This document shows, one piece after another, positions 1-10,139 of a DNA stretch of 64,000 nucleotides; position 1 is the first letter of the stretch; every line of letters begins with the position of its first letter. Source of the stretch: Luzula sylvatica (taxonomy: Eukaryota; Streptophyta; Magnoliopsida; Poales; Juncaceae). Location: assembly GCA_946800325.1 (NCBI GenBank), contig OX326956.1:20550667-20614666 (forward strand), read 5' to 3'. A program made the position numbers and the translations under genes. The notes beneath the pieces are model-generated. The model made no database searches and had not been told where the DNA came from. It was given only the letters and a program-made list of their open reading frames with translations.

Positions 1-544
1 ACTAAAAGAATCACATATAAAAGTAGTTTATATTTGTGTTTTCAAAAAGACTAATAAAAATTAAAAAAATATATTTTTATATCTAAGTAACTTTTGAAAT
101 TTAGAAACATCTATTAAATAATATCGTTATTTTTTAAAAATGCAATTTTTTGAAAAAGTCATATGATATTAGATAATGTATATTTATGTTTATGTTAAAT
201 TAAATTTTGATATTATTTACTAAATTACTATTAGTATTAAATTTGATATTATTTTGAATCAATAATTTTTTTTTAATACTATATAATTAGTAATATGTTA
301 TTATATATGTTGTATGATTCACTATTTTTATATTTGATATTGTGAAAAAAAATGATATAATATTTATTGTTATGTTTTTGCGTAAAATTGGGTTATACCT
401 TATATATTATTATACAGTAATATTTGATAACAAAAAAAATTGTTCTTTCTATATCATAATGTGAAATAATTGTAAATTATATAGATAATCATAAATAAAA
501 ATAAGTTCAAATAAGTTTATTTTGAGATGATATCGTCCAAATGT
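1..544. other. AT-rich intergenic DNA, no gene seen
   Basis: Low-complexity AT-rich sequence with frequent stops in all frames. A phrase near 385-410 (aaaattgggttatacctta) recurs almost unchanged near 1970-1990, so part of this stretch is a dispersed repeat. No coding potential or RNA gene is visible. Confidence 0.6.
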
Positions 545-552
545 GTATTTTG

Positions 553-921
553 CAATGTTTTAAATAGCGTGCAGCGGCATGCAGCGTTTTGACGTTTAAT
601 TTAGCGTTTAGCGTTAGCGGGCGATATAGCGCCGCTTCACCATCACAGCGGATTTTTGATCGAAATTATTATTTTTATAATACTACAATACAAATATAAA
701 TATAAATTAGCGGTCCAATATTATAAATAAAATTATGTTGAATGCATATTTATATCAACCTCGCAAACTAACATAAATTAAAATTCATCTCTAAGAAAAA
801 TATATTATTATTATTATTATTATTATTATTACTTTTGTTTTTCTTTTTATTATTGTAATTATTGTAATTATAATAAGGCTATTAATAGTTGTTGTTGATG
901 TTGTTATTATCTTATTTTTCC

Positions 922-958
<37 letters not shown>

Positions 959-995
959 GTAAGTATGCTTATTATTATTACTATTATTATTATTA

Positions 996-1033
<38 letters not shown>

Positions 1034-1251
1034 TGTATCGTTGTCATCATCATTATTATTATTATTATTAAATAACAATAATTATTATTTTATACTAATA
1101 ATATTAATTATTATTATTATTGTTATTATTATTTAGTACCAATAATAATAATAACAATAATAATTATAATAATAATAATTATTAATATTATTACTATTAT
1201 TTAATAACAATTATTATTATTGTGTAATGATAATAGTGATTATTATTTAAT

Positions 1252-1308
<57 letters not shown>

Positions 1309-1506
1309 AATAATCATCATCATCATCACGCTATAGCGCCGCTACGGACGCTACAATTGAACGCTTCAACGCTATAGCGGTCCGCTATAACGTTGCAGCG
1401 GAACAAAACGCTACAGTGCTATATTCCGAAGCGATGCAGCGTTTGCCTCCCAAAACCCGCTATAGCGCGCTATAGCGGCGCTACAGCGCCGCTATTTAAA
1501 ACACTG
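553..1506. mobile_element. Non-autonomous hAT-like DNA transposon, 954 bp
   Basis: The element is flanked by a perfect 8-bp direct repeat GTATTTTG (545-552 and 1507-1514). Its ends are inverted: left CAATGTTTTAAATAGCG, right (reverse complement) CAGTGTTTTAAATAGCG, one mismatch in 17. The 8-bp duplication and CARTG termini are the hAT signature. Both subterminal zones are crowded with short AGCG / CGCTATAGCG motifs, a usual transposase-binding layout in hAT elements. The interior is only trinucleotide microsatellite with no transposase, so it must be mobilised in trans. A much shorter relative lies at 13460-13643. Confidence 0.9.
803..1325. repeat. Compound trinucleotide microsatellite (TTA/ATT/AAC/ATC)
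   Basis: Runs of TTA/ATT (about 803-830, 925-1078, 1085-1250) are followed by about 17 AAC units (1253-1305) and a short ATC run. It fills most of the interior of the hAT-like element. The Asn/Tyr/Ile-rich reading frames here are artefacts of the repeat. Confidence 0.95.
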
Positions 1507-1514
1507 GTATTTTG

Positions 1515-2226
1515 TATTAGAATGAAAAACATAATTAGCATACTCGCCGCGCGAGTATTCTACTTATTAAAATCATATGACCATAGAAATTTGTTGGATC
1601 TTAAAATGAATATTAAGCTTGTTTTGGATCTTAATATATATTATGATTTAAGAATGCACATGCACATATTTATAAAACAAGAACTTTTATCACAAGCATA
1701 GCATTTTTGAACATATTCCAAATTCACAAATCATAGTATCTTGTGAACATATAAAAAATATAAAGTTTTTATGTTAAGACTAGATTCAATACATACCTAA
1801 TTATTTATTTGAGGCGTACAATTTATTTTAAAATAAAACATATTTCTAATGTCATAATATATTTATTTTAAGAACTATTTTTTTGAGATTATTTTCTATA
1901 AACTCCTAAATATTTTTAACATAATACAAACTCACAAATCATAGTATTTATTTGAGACGTACTATTTATAAAAATTGGGTCATACCTTATATATTTATTT
2001 GAAACGTATTTTCTATAAACTCCTACACATTTTCTTAAACGCATATATAAAATTCTTAAATCAATATATATACTTTGTGATCCAATATCAAGATATGATT
2101 ATGTCGTTGAGACGTAATATTTACTGTAAGATTAAATATATTTCTAGGGTTATATATTATTTAATTATTTATTAAAGAATTGTGTCTCCAAATTTAATAA
2201 AATATTTTTTAAAATAAATAAATCAA
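1515..2226. other. AT-rich intergenic DNA with short internal repeats
   Basis: No gene. Phrases such as 'ttcacaaatcatagta', 'tttatttgag(g/a)cgta' and 'ttttctataaactcct' occur twice each between about 1715 and 2035, showing a degenerate local duplication. The short ORFs at 1393-1701 and 1975-2175 have no recognisable content. Confidence 0.6.
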
Positions 2227-2235
2227 ATCAAATTA

Positions 2236-2448
2236 GGGGAATTCTATGGTAGATCTTTTTTCCTTATGGTACTTTTTTTTAAAAGGATATTTTGAGTATT
2301 TGTAAAATAATGATTATTTTTTTGGTAAGATTCAAATGTATTGTTATCATTTAATACCAGAAAAATTAGAAATGTATATTATTAATTGACAAATCCCGAA
2401 AACAATCTATGGTCTCATAAGAATTTTTTTTTTATCATAGAACTCCCC
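2236..2448. mobile_element. Mutator-type MITE, 213 bp
   Basis: A perfect 9-bp direct repeat ATCAAATTA flanks it (2227-2235 and 2449-2457). The termini are inverted: GGGGAATTCTATGGTA on the left, GGGGAGTTCTATGATA read inward from the right. A 9-bp target duplication is characteristic of Mutator-like elements. The GGGGAATTCT tip is shared with the larger MITEs at 4090-4816 and 56498-57547, so they may belong to one group. No coding capacity. Confidence 0.88.
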
Positions 2449-2865
2449 ATCAAATTAGTAGGTGCAATGTAGTGTTTCTTAACAAAATTCATATTTTTTC
2501 AATACTCCATCTCATGTCTAACACCGAGTATGTTATTTTTAATTTCGACCTAAATATGGTTATTTTTTTTTTTAATTCCTTAACTTCATCTATAGATAAA
2601 TGACATATTATTTTGCACGGAGACGGATTACTGGTATCGCATATAATACAATATAGATACAACGACACAATATTTTTCATAAAAACATAAAATATTAAAC
2701 ATATACTATATATAATATTTTATTATTTTATAATTACTATTGATATATTTAATTATTTAAATGGGTCAAGTATTATATATTTGTCGTAGTAATCTTTCTA
2801 TAGTTATAAGGTAGAACAGAGCACCCAAAGCTGACACGTGGCAGATTTTTTTTTTTTTTAATAGT

Positions 2866-3330
2866 TTCGTTTTTTTTGCAACCTAAGTTATACCCTTGTA
2901 TTGAAGAAAAAAAAATATAATTGACTCCCAAAATCATCACAATATCCTTGATAAGGTGACAAAATAAATTGATTAGCATTTCTAATTGACTCAATTAAAT
3001 GTTAATTGACACATTTAATTAACACACTAATAATTTATAATATGCTAATATTAGTAAATATTAATTGACATGTGACCATATTGGCATGTGTCAGTTTTTT
3101 TTTTGGCGAGTTTTTTTTGGTGAGTTTTGTTTATATTGCAACCCAAATTATACTCATGTATGAAAGGAAAATATAATTGGCCCTATACTCATCATAATAT
3201 CCTCGATGAGGTGACAAAGTGAACTGATTATCATTTCTAATTGACTCAATTAAATGTTAATTGACACATTTAATTAACACATCTATAATTGATAATATGC
3301 TAATATTAATAAATGTTAATTGGCGTGTCA
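2866..3330. repeat. Tandem duplication, about 260-bp unit
   Basis: Two diverged direct copies, about 2866-3065 and 3125-3325, share blocks such as 'gcaacc(t/c)aa(g/a)ttatac', 'ggtgacaaa' and 'taattgacacatttaatt'. The copy offset is 260 bp (2878 versus 3138). The duplication lies upstream of a Helitron-type 3' end at 3865-3894 and probably belongs to that element. Confidence 0.75.
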
Positions 3331-3864
3331 AATCAATTAAACGGTCCATTAAATCGTTAAATGAGACAAACAATAATACTAATCAACCTACTTAATTCTC
3401 TCTTGCCGCCTCATCAAGGATGTTATTTTTGTGTTATTGGGGCTCCATATATAATTTTCATATGAAACTATGACTCAATTGTTATTTTCTTATGATATAA
3501 TTTACAATTGTGATTGATATTTTTATGTTAATAGATGATATTTTAAATATATATTTCGGTTTTATGAGTATTATTCACGGTTTTATTTTATTTGTTTTGA
3601 AACTTTAATTTTGTTTGAATTATAACATGTTATATTTTATTTATTTGGTGTGGATTTATAATGATGGACCAATACCATGAACCCTTATTAATTATAATAT
3701 TTATATCTATGATAGACAAATTTCATGAACATTTATTAATTATAATGTATTTATTGACATCAATATATTTGCAAACATAAAAGATTATTTGATTGAGTTT
3801 AAACGTATCCGCGCAAATTCTATTTAAACAAATTATACAAAAAAATATAAAAAAAATATGAAAT
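3331..3864. other. AT-rich stretch, probable body of the Helitron ending at 3894
   Basis: No ORF or RNA gene. A short duplicated phrase (aatttcatgaacatttattaattata-like) occurs around 3675-3745. The stretch runs directly into the Helitron 3' terminus. Confidence 0.4.
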
Positions 3865-3894
3865 CCCGCACAATGTTGCGCGGGCCATTGCTAG
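3865..3894 (+). mobile_element. Helitron 3' terminus (hairpin plus CTAG)
   Basis: A GC-rich hairpin (CCCGCACAA / TTGCGCGGG, 3865-3884) in AT-rich surroundings is followed 6 bp later by CTAG (3891-3894) and then T. This is the canonical plant Helitron 3' end, CTRR before a T. The 5' end was not placed. No Rep/helicase sequence is present, so the element is non-autonomous. Confidence 0.75.
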
Positions 3895-4089
3895 TTACTT
3901 ACATTTCATTATAGTTGGAACATCATGTCGTAAAATAAGATATTTGAAATTGTCACATACATCACTTTTTTATTTAGATTTTATATTTAAATATTACTTT
4001 TTATTATATTTTTTCGTACATTAAGAGTATACCAGAAGTATAAGTGAAGCGTATGAGTAGTATTCATTATCATTTCATAATAAAATAAA

Positions 4090-4816
4090 GGAGAATTCTT
4101 CAAAAACTCCCTAACTTTTCTAATATTTTTGAAAAACCCCAGCCACTTTAGAAAACCCGCTATCCTTTTTAGATTCCCTCAAAAATCCCCTATATTTTTT
4201 GTTTCTTCCAAAAACCCCCTAATTTTTTTAGATTCCCTAAAAAAACCCCTATCTTTTTGTTGTGTTTTTAAAAATAATCATTATACCACATAATTTTATT
4301 TTATAAATCTCTATAATTTAATAAATAATAAATATATATTAAACTATTATAAAAAAATAAAAAAATGTTAAAAAATAAGTAATACATAGATATTAAAATA
4401 TTATAATAAATAATACATTGATATGAAAATTTCAGTTTCGACTATTATTAGTATTTTAATATCTATGCATTATTTATTATAATATTTTAATATCTATGTA
4501 TTATTTATAATAGTATTTTAATATCTATTTTTTATTTATTATAATATTATAATATCTATGTATTATTTTTTTGTAGTATTTTAATATATATTTATTATTT
4601 ATTAAATTATGGATCTTTATGAAATAAAATTATGGGAAATGGTATAATGGTAATCTTCAAAATCATAATTAAAAGATTGGGGGTTTTTGAGAGAATCTAA
4701 AAATGTTAGGGGGTTTTGGAGGAAGCCACAAATATAGGGAGTTTTTTAGGGAATCTAAAAAGATGGTTTTTTTTTTCATAATTTTCAAAAAAGTTAGGGA
4801 TTTTTTTGAAGAATTC
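4090..4816. mobile_element. Mutator-type MITE with long inverted arms, interrupted at its right tip
   Basis: The left arm begins GGAGAATTCTTC and contains several CCCC(T)A blocks. The right arm (about 4675-4816) is its inverted copy ending GAAGAATTC. The AT-rich centre is itself nearly palindromic. The LTR retrotransposon at 4817-11291 inserted into the last bases, and the missing tip resumes as CCC at 11296-11298 after it. The full-length relative is 56498-57547; a left-arm fragment is 18221-18445. The target duplication of this copy is not clean. Confidence 0.8.
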
Positions 4817-5225
4817 TGATAAGAGGAAAATAAAGCACCTTTTTGATATCTAATTTGGGGATTTTAGCCCTTTTGAATAACAACTTTATATATACAATTG
4901 TTCATATTTGAGATAACAAGAATATTTCTTCACTAAGTGTGTTTTATTGCTTAATTACAGGTTTTAGGTGGAAATTCTCGGCAATCCAAGAGTGTAGTTG
5001 CCTTCGTCTCCTCACGCCGTTAAAATCGATATATTATACCGACCAATTCGGTACACGTGTGAAGGAGAAGGCAAATAATCTTCAACATAAGAGATTGCAC
5101 CAAACTCTACTCGAAAACCACTCACACAATTGCCACTCTACAGCCCCACCTACCTCACCTACCAGCCCCAACTACCCTCAATCCTCTCACCAATATCTCG
5201 GCCAATGGGAAAGCCCCAATGACAC

Positions 5226-5233
5226 TATAAATA
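5226..5233 (+). promoter_or_regulatory. TATA box of the 5' LTR
   Basis: TATAAATA in the context GACACTATAAATAAGACCCC, downstream of a CCAAT motif, is the only strong TATA element in the LTR and would drive the genomic transcript. The equivalent in the 3' LTR is 9958-9965. Transcription would start near the polypyrimidine CT run. Confidence 0.7.
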
Positions 5234-5309
5234 AGACCCCAAGGCCTATGAGAAGACCCCCCGCCCCCCCTCCCCCGCTCTTCGGAGCACTCTCTCTCTC
5301 TCTCTCACA

Positions 5310-5373
<64 letters not shown>

Positions 5374-6007
5374 GCAAGTCCAAGAATCTTTCAAGAACAC
5401 GCAAGAATTACCAAGAACGAACGATAAATTCTCTATGATCGATCACCGAATAGAAGCTCACTTCATTCGGTGAATTGGTCTAAACTTCGACGAAGATCGA
5501 GTTGCGAGGATTGAGGTGAAGCTTTCTTCATCCGAATCCGCGCAAGCAAGGAGTCAAGCTTACTCTATTCCACTCGGGAGCTTTCTTCCAATTGGACTTC
5601 TTGCAAATCTCGAGTTCACTCAACCGGTACGGAGCTCACTTCGATTGGCGAGTGGATTGGTACGAAAGGAACACGTTGTGCGAGGCGACTAGCTCACTAG
5701 CATCTCGAGGCAACGGAGAAGGCATCCAAGACGAGACTTGGAGCTCACTTCATCTCTCTAGGTGTTTTCTTTCCTTTTCTTGAAATTCTTGTAGTATTAA
5801 ATTGAATTGGATTTGTGTAAAGAAGTTAAAGATTGTGTTGAATCTAGTTTCTTTGTTCTAAATCTTTGTTCTTGCATTCGATCTTTTGCTCTCTTTGTGT
5901 TCTTTTGTTGCTCTCTTTTTACTTGCTTTTCAGCCCCTAATTAACTCATCAAACATTCACAAACCAAATCCCTAATAAAAATAACAAATTCCCAATCCAG
6001 GAGATAG

Positions 6008-6345
6008 TCCGTTATAACGGAAGTTCACCATCCGTTACAACGGACCTATCGTTAGTCCTTATTCATTTCAGTTTGTTGAACTCCGTTATAACGCAACTTG
6101 CTCCGTTGTAACGGACTAGTGTGGATTCCTTCAGTCAAAGCCTTAACACACAGTCCGTTGTAACGCAACTTGTTCCGCTGTAACGGATTCACCAATCCGT
6201 TGTGACGGACCAGCAACTCCGTTGTAACGGACACCCACTTCCGTTGCAACGGACTTATCTCCGTCATAACGGATTAGTGTCCAAAACTCAGAAATTAAAT
6301 CAATGCACAAGTCCGTTGTAACGGACATTCTTCCGTTATAACAGA
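6008..6345. promoter_or_regulatory. Cluster of twelve 14-bp palindromes with AACGG (MYB-type) cores
   Basis: Copies of the 14-mer TCCGTTRTAACGGA start at 6008, 6031, 6082, 6102, 6154, 6174, 6196, 6218, 6240, 6260, 6312 and 6332, most with zero to two mismatches. Each palindrome presents AACGG on both strands. AACGG is the core of the plant M-phase-specific activator element bound by three-repeat MYB proteins, so a regulatory role is plausible but inferred. The cluster is repeated in the 3' LTR (about 10774-11111), with a degenerate echo near 8098-8135. Confidence 0.6.
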
Positions 6346-6527
6346 CAATTTTCTGGAAAAGTTTCTGTCCATTCTTGCTTGTTTTTGATTCATTATTCGA
6401 CGCATATACTCCTCGTGGAACGAACTTTCATATATTTCCACTATACAACTATATTTTCCAACTTGTTGATTGAATCGGGTTTTCGAATACAACGATAATT
6501 TTACACGCCAAAAACCCGTTCATCAAA

Positions 6528-6545
6528 TGGCGCCGCTGCCGGGGA
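6528..6545 (+). other. Primer-binding site (tRNA-Asp type)
   Basis: TGGCGCCGCTGCCGGGGA starts two bases after the 5' LTR. It matches, with one difference, the complement of the 3' end of plant tRNA-Asp (TGGCGCCGTTGCCGGGGA), the primer used by Athila-type elements. Confidence 0.85.
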
Positions 6546-6680
6546 GTAATGTTTAAGTCTAATTTTGAATCAAACGTGCAATCTCGAGTGATATTTTTAA
6601 TAGATTTGATACATTTGAACTTGATATTTCACTAATTTCGAAATTTTTCTTTTCTTGCAAGGTACACGAAGTGGAGCAAG

Positions 6681-7769
6681 ATGGATCATCAAGAAAGACC
6701 AAAATCGCTTCGGGAGTTAATACGTCTCGGTAGAGCCGCAAAAGGATATCCGGACTCCATGACAAATCAAGAGATTATCGAGCTAGAATTTCAAGAATGG
6801 GAAGAAAGGAAAGATAGAGAAGAAGACGAAGCTCGAAAATCCATGGAAGAACGAAGTCTCGGTTGGCTCTCAAGTTCACCCTCAAATCAAAACGATGAAT
6901 CACACACCGAGACCCTTTATCAAAATCCCATCTACGAAGCTCACGAATACGAAAATGAATCCCCATGGGGTTATGAGACACAATCCTATGCCGAAACTGC
7001 TAACAACTACTCAAACCCCATGTACTCAAACCCCATATACAAACCTTCTCAAAATGAACTCGAATTTCAACATGAATTTGAATACCAAGATCACCCATTT
7101 CAATCCCAAAACGAAAATCCAAACCAAGAATTAAAACGAATAATGGAGGAAATGAGGGCGATGATAAAACAAGAATGTGAAGAAATAAACCAAACGATAA
7201 GATCAATCCGCCTCGAGTTGGTTCAAACGATAAGGGGTTCAAATGAGGAGAACATGGAGATTGAAAACGACAAGAGTTCAAGTATGGGGGGATTCGATGA
7301 AAGCATTGGAACGAGGATTGAAGATGAAAAGATGTCATTGGATTCGACTCTCCAAAAGACGGTTCAACTCACTCCAATCGATGAAAACGCGCAATTATCA
7401 AACGAGCAAGAAGAGAAAGCTACAATTCTCCAAGGTGAATTCATTCCATATATCATCAATTTTAATTCATTTAAGAACTATGATGCTTCTCATGATAGAA
7501 ATTCACCTTGTGTAGATTTATCAAGGAAGTCAAATACATTCGAGACACTCACGCCTCTCACAACTCCTCTTCATCAAACTCCAAGCGATGAAGCAATTCG
7601 AAAAATTCGAAGCAAGATTGAGGAAATATTGACGCCACTTTCGACATATGCAAAACGAGTGATACACACGCCGATTTCTCTCATCTCCAACATCTCAAAG
7701 GGAGTATCTCGATGCGGTCGAAAAGTAGCAATCCATGTGAGCGCTTCGTTTAATTTTGAAGGAGGATAA
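6681..7769 (+). CDS. Gag-like ORF of the LTR retrotransposon, 362 aa
   Basis: This is the first long ORF after the primer site, ATG at 6681, in the usual place of gag. The product is hydrophilic and acidic. The N-terminal third is rich in Glu/Arg (WEERKDREEDEARKSMEER around residues 38-56). The middle has Asn/Pro/Tyr-rich repeats of the form NPMYSNPIY. A helical Glu/Met/Arg stretch around residues 150-180 could be coiled coil. No CCHC zinc knuckle or protease motif is seen, so the gag assignment rests on position. It may be a lineage-specific structural protein of a non-autonomous element. Host function is unlikely. Confidence 0.6.
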   Translation: MDHQERPKSLRELIRLGRAAKGYPDSMTNQEIIELEFQEWEERKDREEDEARKSMEERSLGWLSSSPSNQNDESHTETLYQNPIYEAHEYENESPWGYETQSYAETANNYSNPMYSNPIYKPSQNELEFQHEFEYQDHPFQSQNENPNQELKRIMEEMRAMIKQECEEINQTIRSIRLELVQTIRGSNEENMEIENDKSSSMGGFDESIGTRIEDEKMSLDSTLQKTVQLTPIDENAQLSNEQEEKATILQGEFIPYIINFNSFKNYDASHDRNSPCVDLSRKSNTFETLTPLTTPLHQTPSDEAIRKIRSKIEEILTPLSTYAKRVIHTPISLISNISKGVSRCGRKVAIHVSASFNFEGG

Positions 7770-7776
7770 CATCGGC

Positions 7777-7965
7777 ATGGTCGAGCTCGAGACCATAAAC
7801 GAGAGCGCTAGCGAGGGAGGCAAACCCTCGTACCAACGGTGCAAGGACTACATGCTCAAGCTCAATTGGTGTGACCAAGACACGAGAAACGCAACAAGAT
7901 GGATGGAGGAGCAACAATTCGAAGACGATCAAGCACCACGCATCAAAGGTTGTGTCTCTCCTTAA
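7777..7965 (+). CDS. Short second ORF of the LTR retrotransposon, 62 aa
   Basis: An ATG at 7777 follows the gag-like stop codon by 8 bases in a different frame, and the frame is open upstream to 7756. The product has a Cys/Trp-containing segment (LNWCDQDTRNATRW) and an acidic stretch. Base composition resembles the gag-like ORF rather than the AT-rich flank. It may be the tail of the same protein after a frameshift. No family recognised. Confidence 0.35.
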   Translation: MVELETINESASEGGKPSYQRCKDYMLKLNWCDQDTRNATRWMEEQQFEDDQAPRIKGCVSP

Positions 7966-7992
7966 TTTTTTTTTTTTTTATTTTTTTTATCG

Positions 7993-8037
7993 CTTGAGGA
8001 CAAGCGAAGGAATAAGTATGGGGGGGGGGGGGGGGGG
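7993..8037 (+). other. Internal polypurine-tract-like motif with an 18-G run
   Basis: 'cttgaggacaagcg...aataagtatg' followed by 18 consecutive G strongly resembles the tract immediately before the 3' LTR ('cgaggacgatcaagggttt' then aagtatggggg). It lies about 1.5 kb inside. It could be a second plus-strand priming site or the scar of an earlier 3' junction; the sequence just after it (8098-8150) resembles degenerate LTR tail. Confidence 0.5.
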
Positions 8038-8672
8038 TATACACACAGTCTTTGATTTAAAAAAATAAAAATAAAATAAATTTTTTTTTTTGCAACTCGG
8101 TGGTAACGGACCTAAGGTCAGTTACGACGGAACTGTTTCTGGCAAAATTTGTTTTTTGCCTAAAAAAATGAAAAAAAACGAGCTTTTAATTGAATTTTTC
8201 GACCTTATTTTTGCTTTTTGAGCATCAAGGTTATACAAGCAAATGTTTTTATGCAAGTTAAAGATTTTTCTCCACCTCATTGAATAAATCATCGATTTTT
8301 AAACAAATTTTCACCAAACTAGCATAATTTTACTCTCAAATTTGAAATTTTCACAAATATTTGAAGGAGTTGATTGAGATCTTGAAGAGATTCTTTTGGG
8401 GATTCAAACCCTAATCAATGAGTTCACAAATTAATGGGTTTTTGACAATTTGATCAATCCTTGATTTACATGACACACCATTTTCAATAAATAAACCCAT
8501 TTTGAACTTGGAATTTCTAAAAAGCTTTGTTTGAACCAATGTAGTAAGTTTTGTTTGAATCTAAAATTTGACCATTTGCACTTAAATGACTCAACCGTTC
8601 ATGGGGATTCGAAATTACACTAACGGGAACCAATTTGCGCTCAAGGCTTGATTCGATGAGCTCATGCACCTT

Positions 8673-8949
8673 GATTAAGTAATGAGTGGTGTGAGTCATG
8701 ACCACTTGTTGGCTAAAGGGGTGCATGAGTCGTAGTAAACCAAAGTAGCCGGTTCTTGGTGTGAGTCATGATCAAGAGTCGATGCGAAAAAGTTTTCTAC
8801 AATCACGGATTAAAGCGCTTTCGATTGTCGAGTCCGTGCGATTGATTAAGTAATGAGTGGTGTGAGTCATGACCACTTGTTGGCTAAAGATTGCGCGGAT
8901 CCATGGGGTTTACTAAGTAATGAGTGGTGTGAGTCATGACCACTTGTTA
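8673..8949 (+). repeat. Three direct copies of a ~45-bp motif inside the retrotransposon
   Basis: 'taagtaatgagtggtgtgag' plus 'tcatgaccacttgtt' and, in the first two, 'ggctaaag' occur at 8673-8718, 8844-8889 and 8910-8949 with almost no mismatches. They lie in the non-coding 3' part of the interior. Function unknown. Confidence 0.85.
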
Positions 8950-9533
8950 TCCCAAAGGACACACATGGGGACCATCGAAAGCAATAACGAAAATAAGAAA
9001 AGAAATAAAAAGAATAAAAGAAAAGAAATAAAAAGAATAAAAGAAAAGAAGAAAAATAAAAAGAATAAAAAGGAAAGAAAAAGAGTTCGAAAATCGAGCG
9101 CAAATTGGGAAAATTTAGTAGAAATCGAAGATGAACCAAGTACTAACGTACCGAACGGTTTAAAAGTGACAAATTACATTTAAGAAATGATTTTTTTTGC
9201 AAAACGGAAAAATTGGTTTTCATTAATGCTTTTTCATGATAATCCTTGTGAATTGTGGAGTGAAAAGAATTGAATGATGGTGTTTAATCATCTTTTTCGG
9301 TTGAGATCATTTGCTCTAATAAACTCTTCGAATTTGTGCAATTCATTGAAAATAGATTCTAATATAACTCAAACTTAAATCTTTCAATATTAGTGATTAT
9401 GATAAGAGTAAACAATTATCTCGTGAGAATTGAGTTTTGAGATCGATGAATATAATTTCAATAAAACCTATACATGCATTTTTCTTTGTGCTTGATTTTT
9501 ACGCTCATCATGATCGAGGACGATCAAGGGTTT

Positions 9534-9548
9534 AAGTATGGGGGTATT
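9534..9548 (+). other. Polypurine tract before the 3' LTR
   Basis: AAGTATGGGGGTATT directly precedes the TGATAAG start of the 3' LTR, the plus-strand primer position. The upstream phrase 'cgaggacgatcaagggttt' is typical of Athila/Tat-type elements. Confidence 0.8.
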
Positions 9549-10052
9549 TGATAAGAGGAAAATAAAGCACCTTTTTGATATCTAATTTGGGGATTTTAGC
9601 CCTTTTGAATCACAACTTTATATATACAATTGTTCATATTTGAGATAACAAGAATATTTCTTCACTAAGTGTGTTTTATTGCTTAATTACAGGTTTTAGG
9701 TGGAAATTCTCGGCAATCCAAGAGTGTAGTTGCCTTCGTCTCCTCGCGCCGTTAAAATCGATATATTATACCGACCAATTCGGTACACGTGTGAAGGAGA
9801 AGGCAAATAATCATCAACATAAGAGATTGCACCAAACTCTACTCGAAAACCACTCACACAATTGCCACTCTACAGCCCCACCTACCTCACCTACCACCCC
9901 CAACTACCCTCAATCCTCTCACCCATATCTCGGCCAATGGGAAAGCCCCAATGACACTATAAATAAGACCCCAAGACCTATGAGAAGACCCCTCGCCCCC
10001 CCCCCCCCCTCCCCCGCTCTTCGGAGCACTCTCTCTCTCTCTCTCTCACACT

Positions 10053-10139
<87 letters not shown>

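Larger units (their letters stand above)
4817..6525 (+). repeat. 5' long terminal repeat, 1709 bp
   Basis: TG...CA-bounded LTR. It carries a CCAAT-like motif near 5200, a TATA box at 5226-5233, a long CT run (about 5291-5369) just downstream, and twelve TCCGTTRTAACGGA-like palindromes at 6008-6345. The reading frames through the CT run (Ser-Leu or Arg-Glu repeats) are not genes. Confidence 0.95.

Noticed and set aside
791..1078. Asn/Tyr/Ile-rich ORFs in trinucleotide runs (also 55001-55546)
   Set aside because: Pure consequence of TTA/TAA/ATT microsatellites; no start context, no family, both strands equally open.
6008..6345. Evenly spaced short palindromes resembling a CRISPR array
   Set aside because: Repeats are 14 bp and spacing is irregular; they lie in a plant LTR and are duplicated in the other LTR.
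7000..7338. 112-aa minus-strand ORF and other shadow frames inside the gag-like ORF
   Set aside because: Overlaps the longer plus-strand frame and has no independent support.
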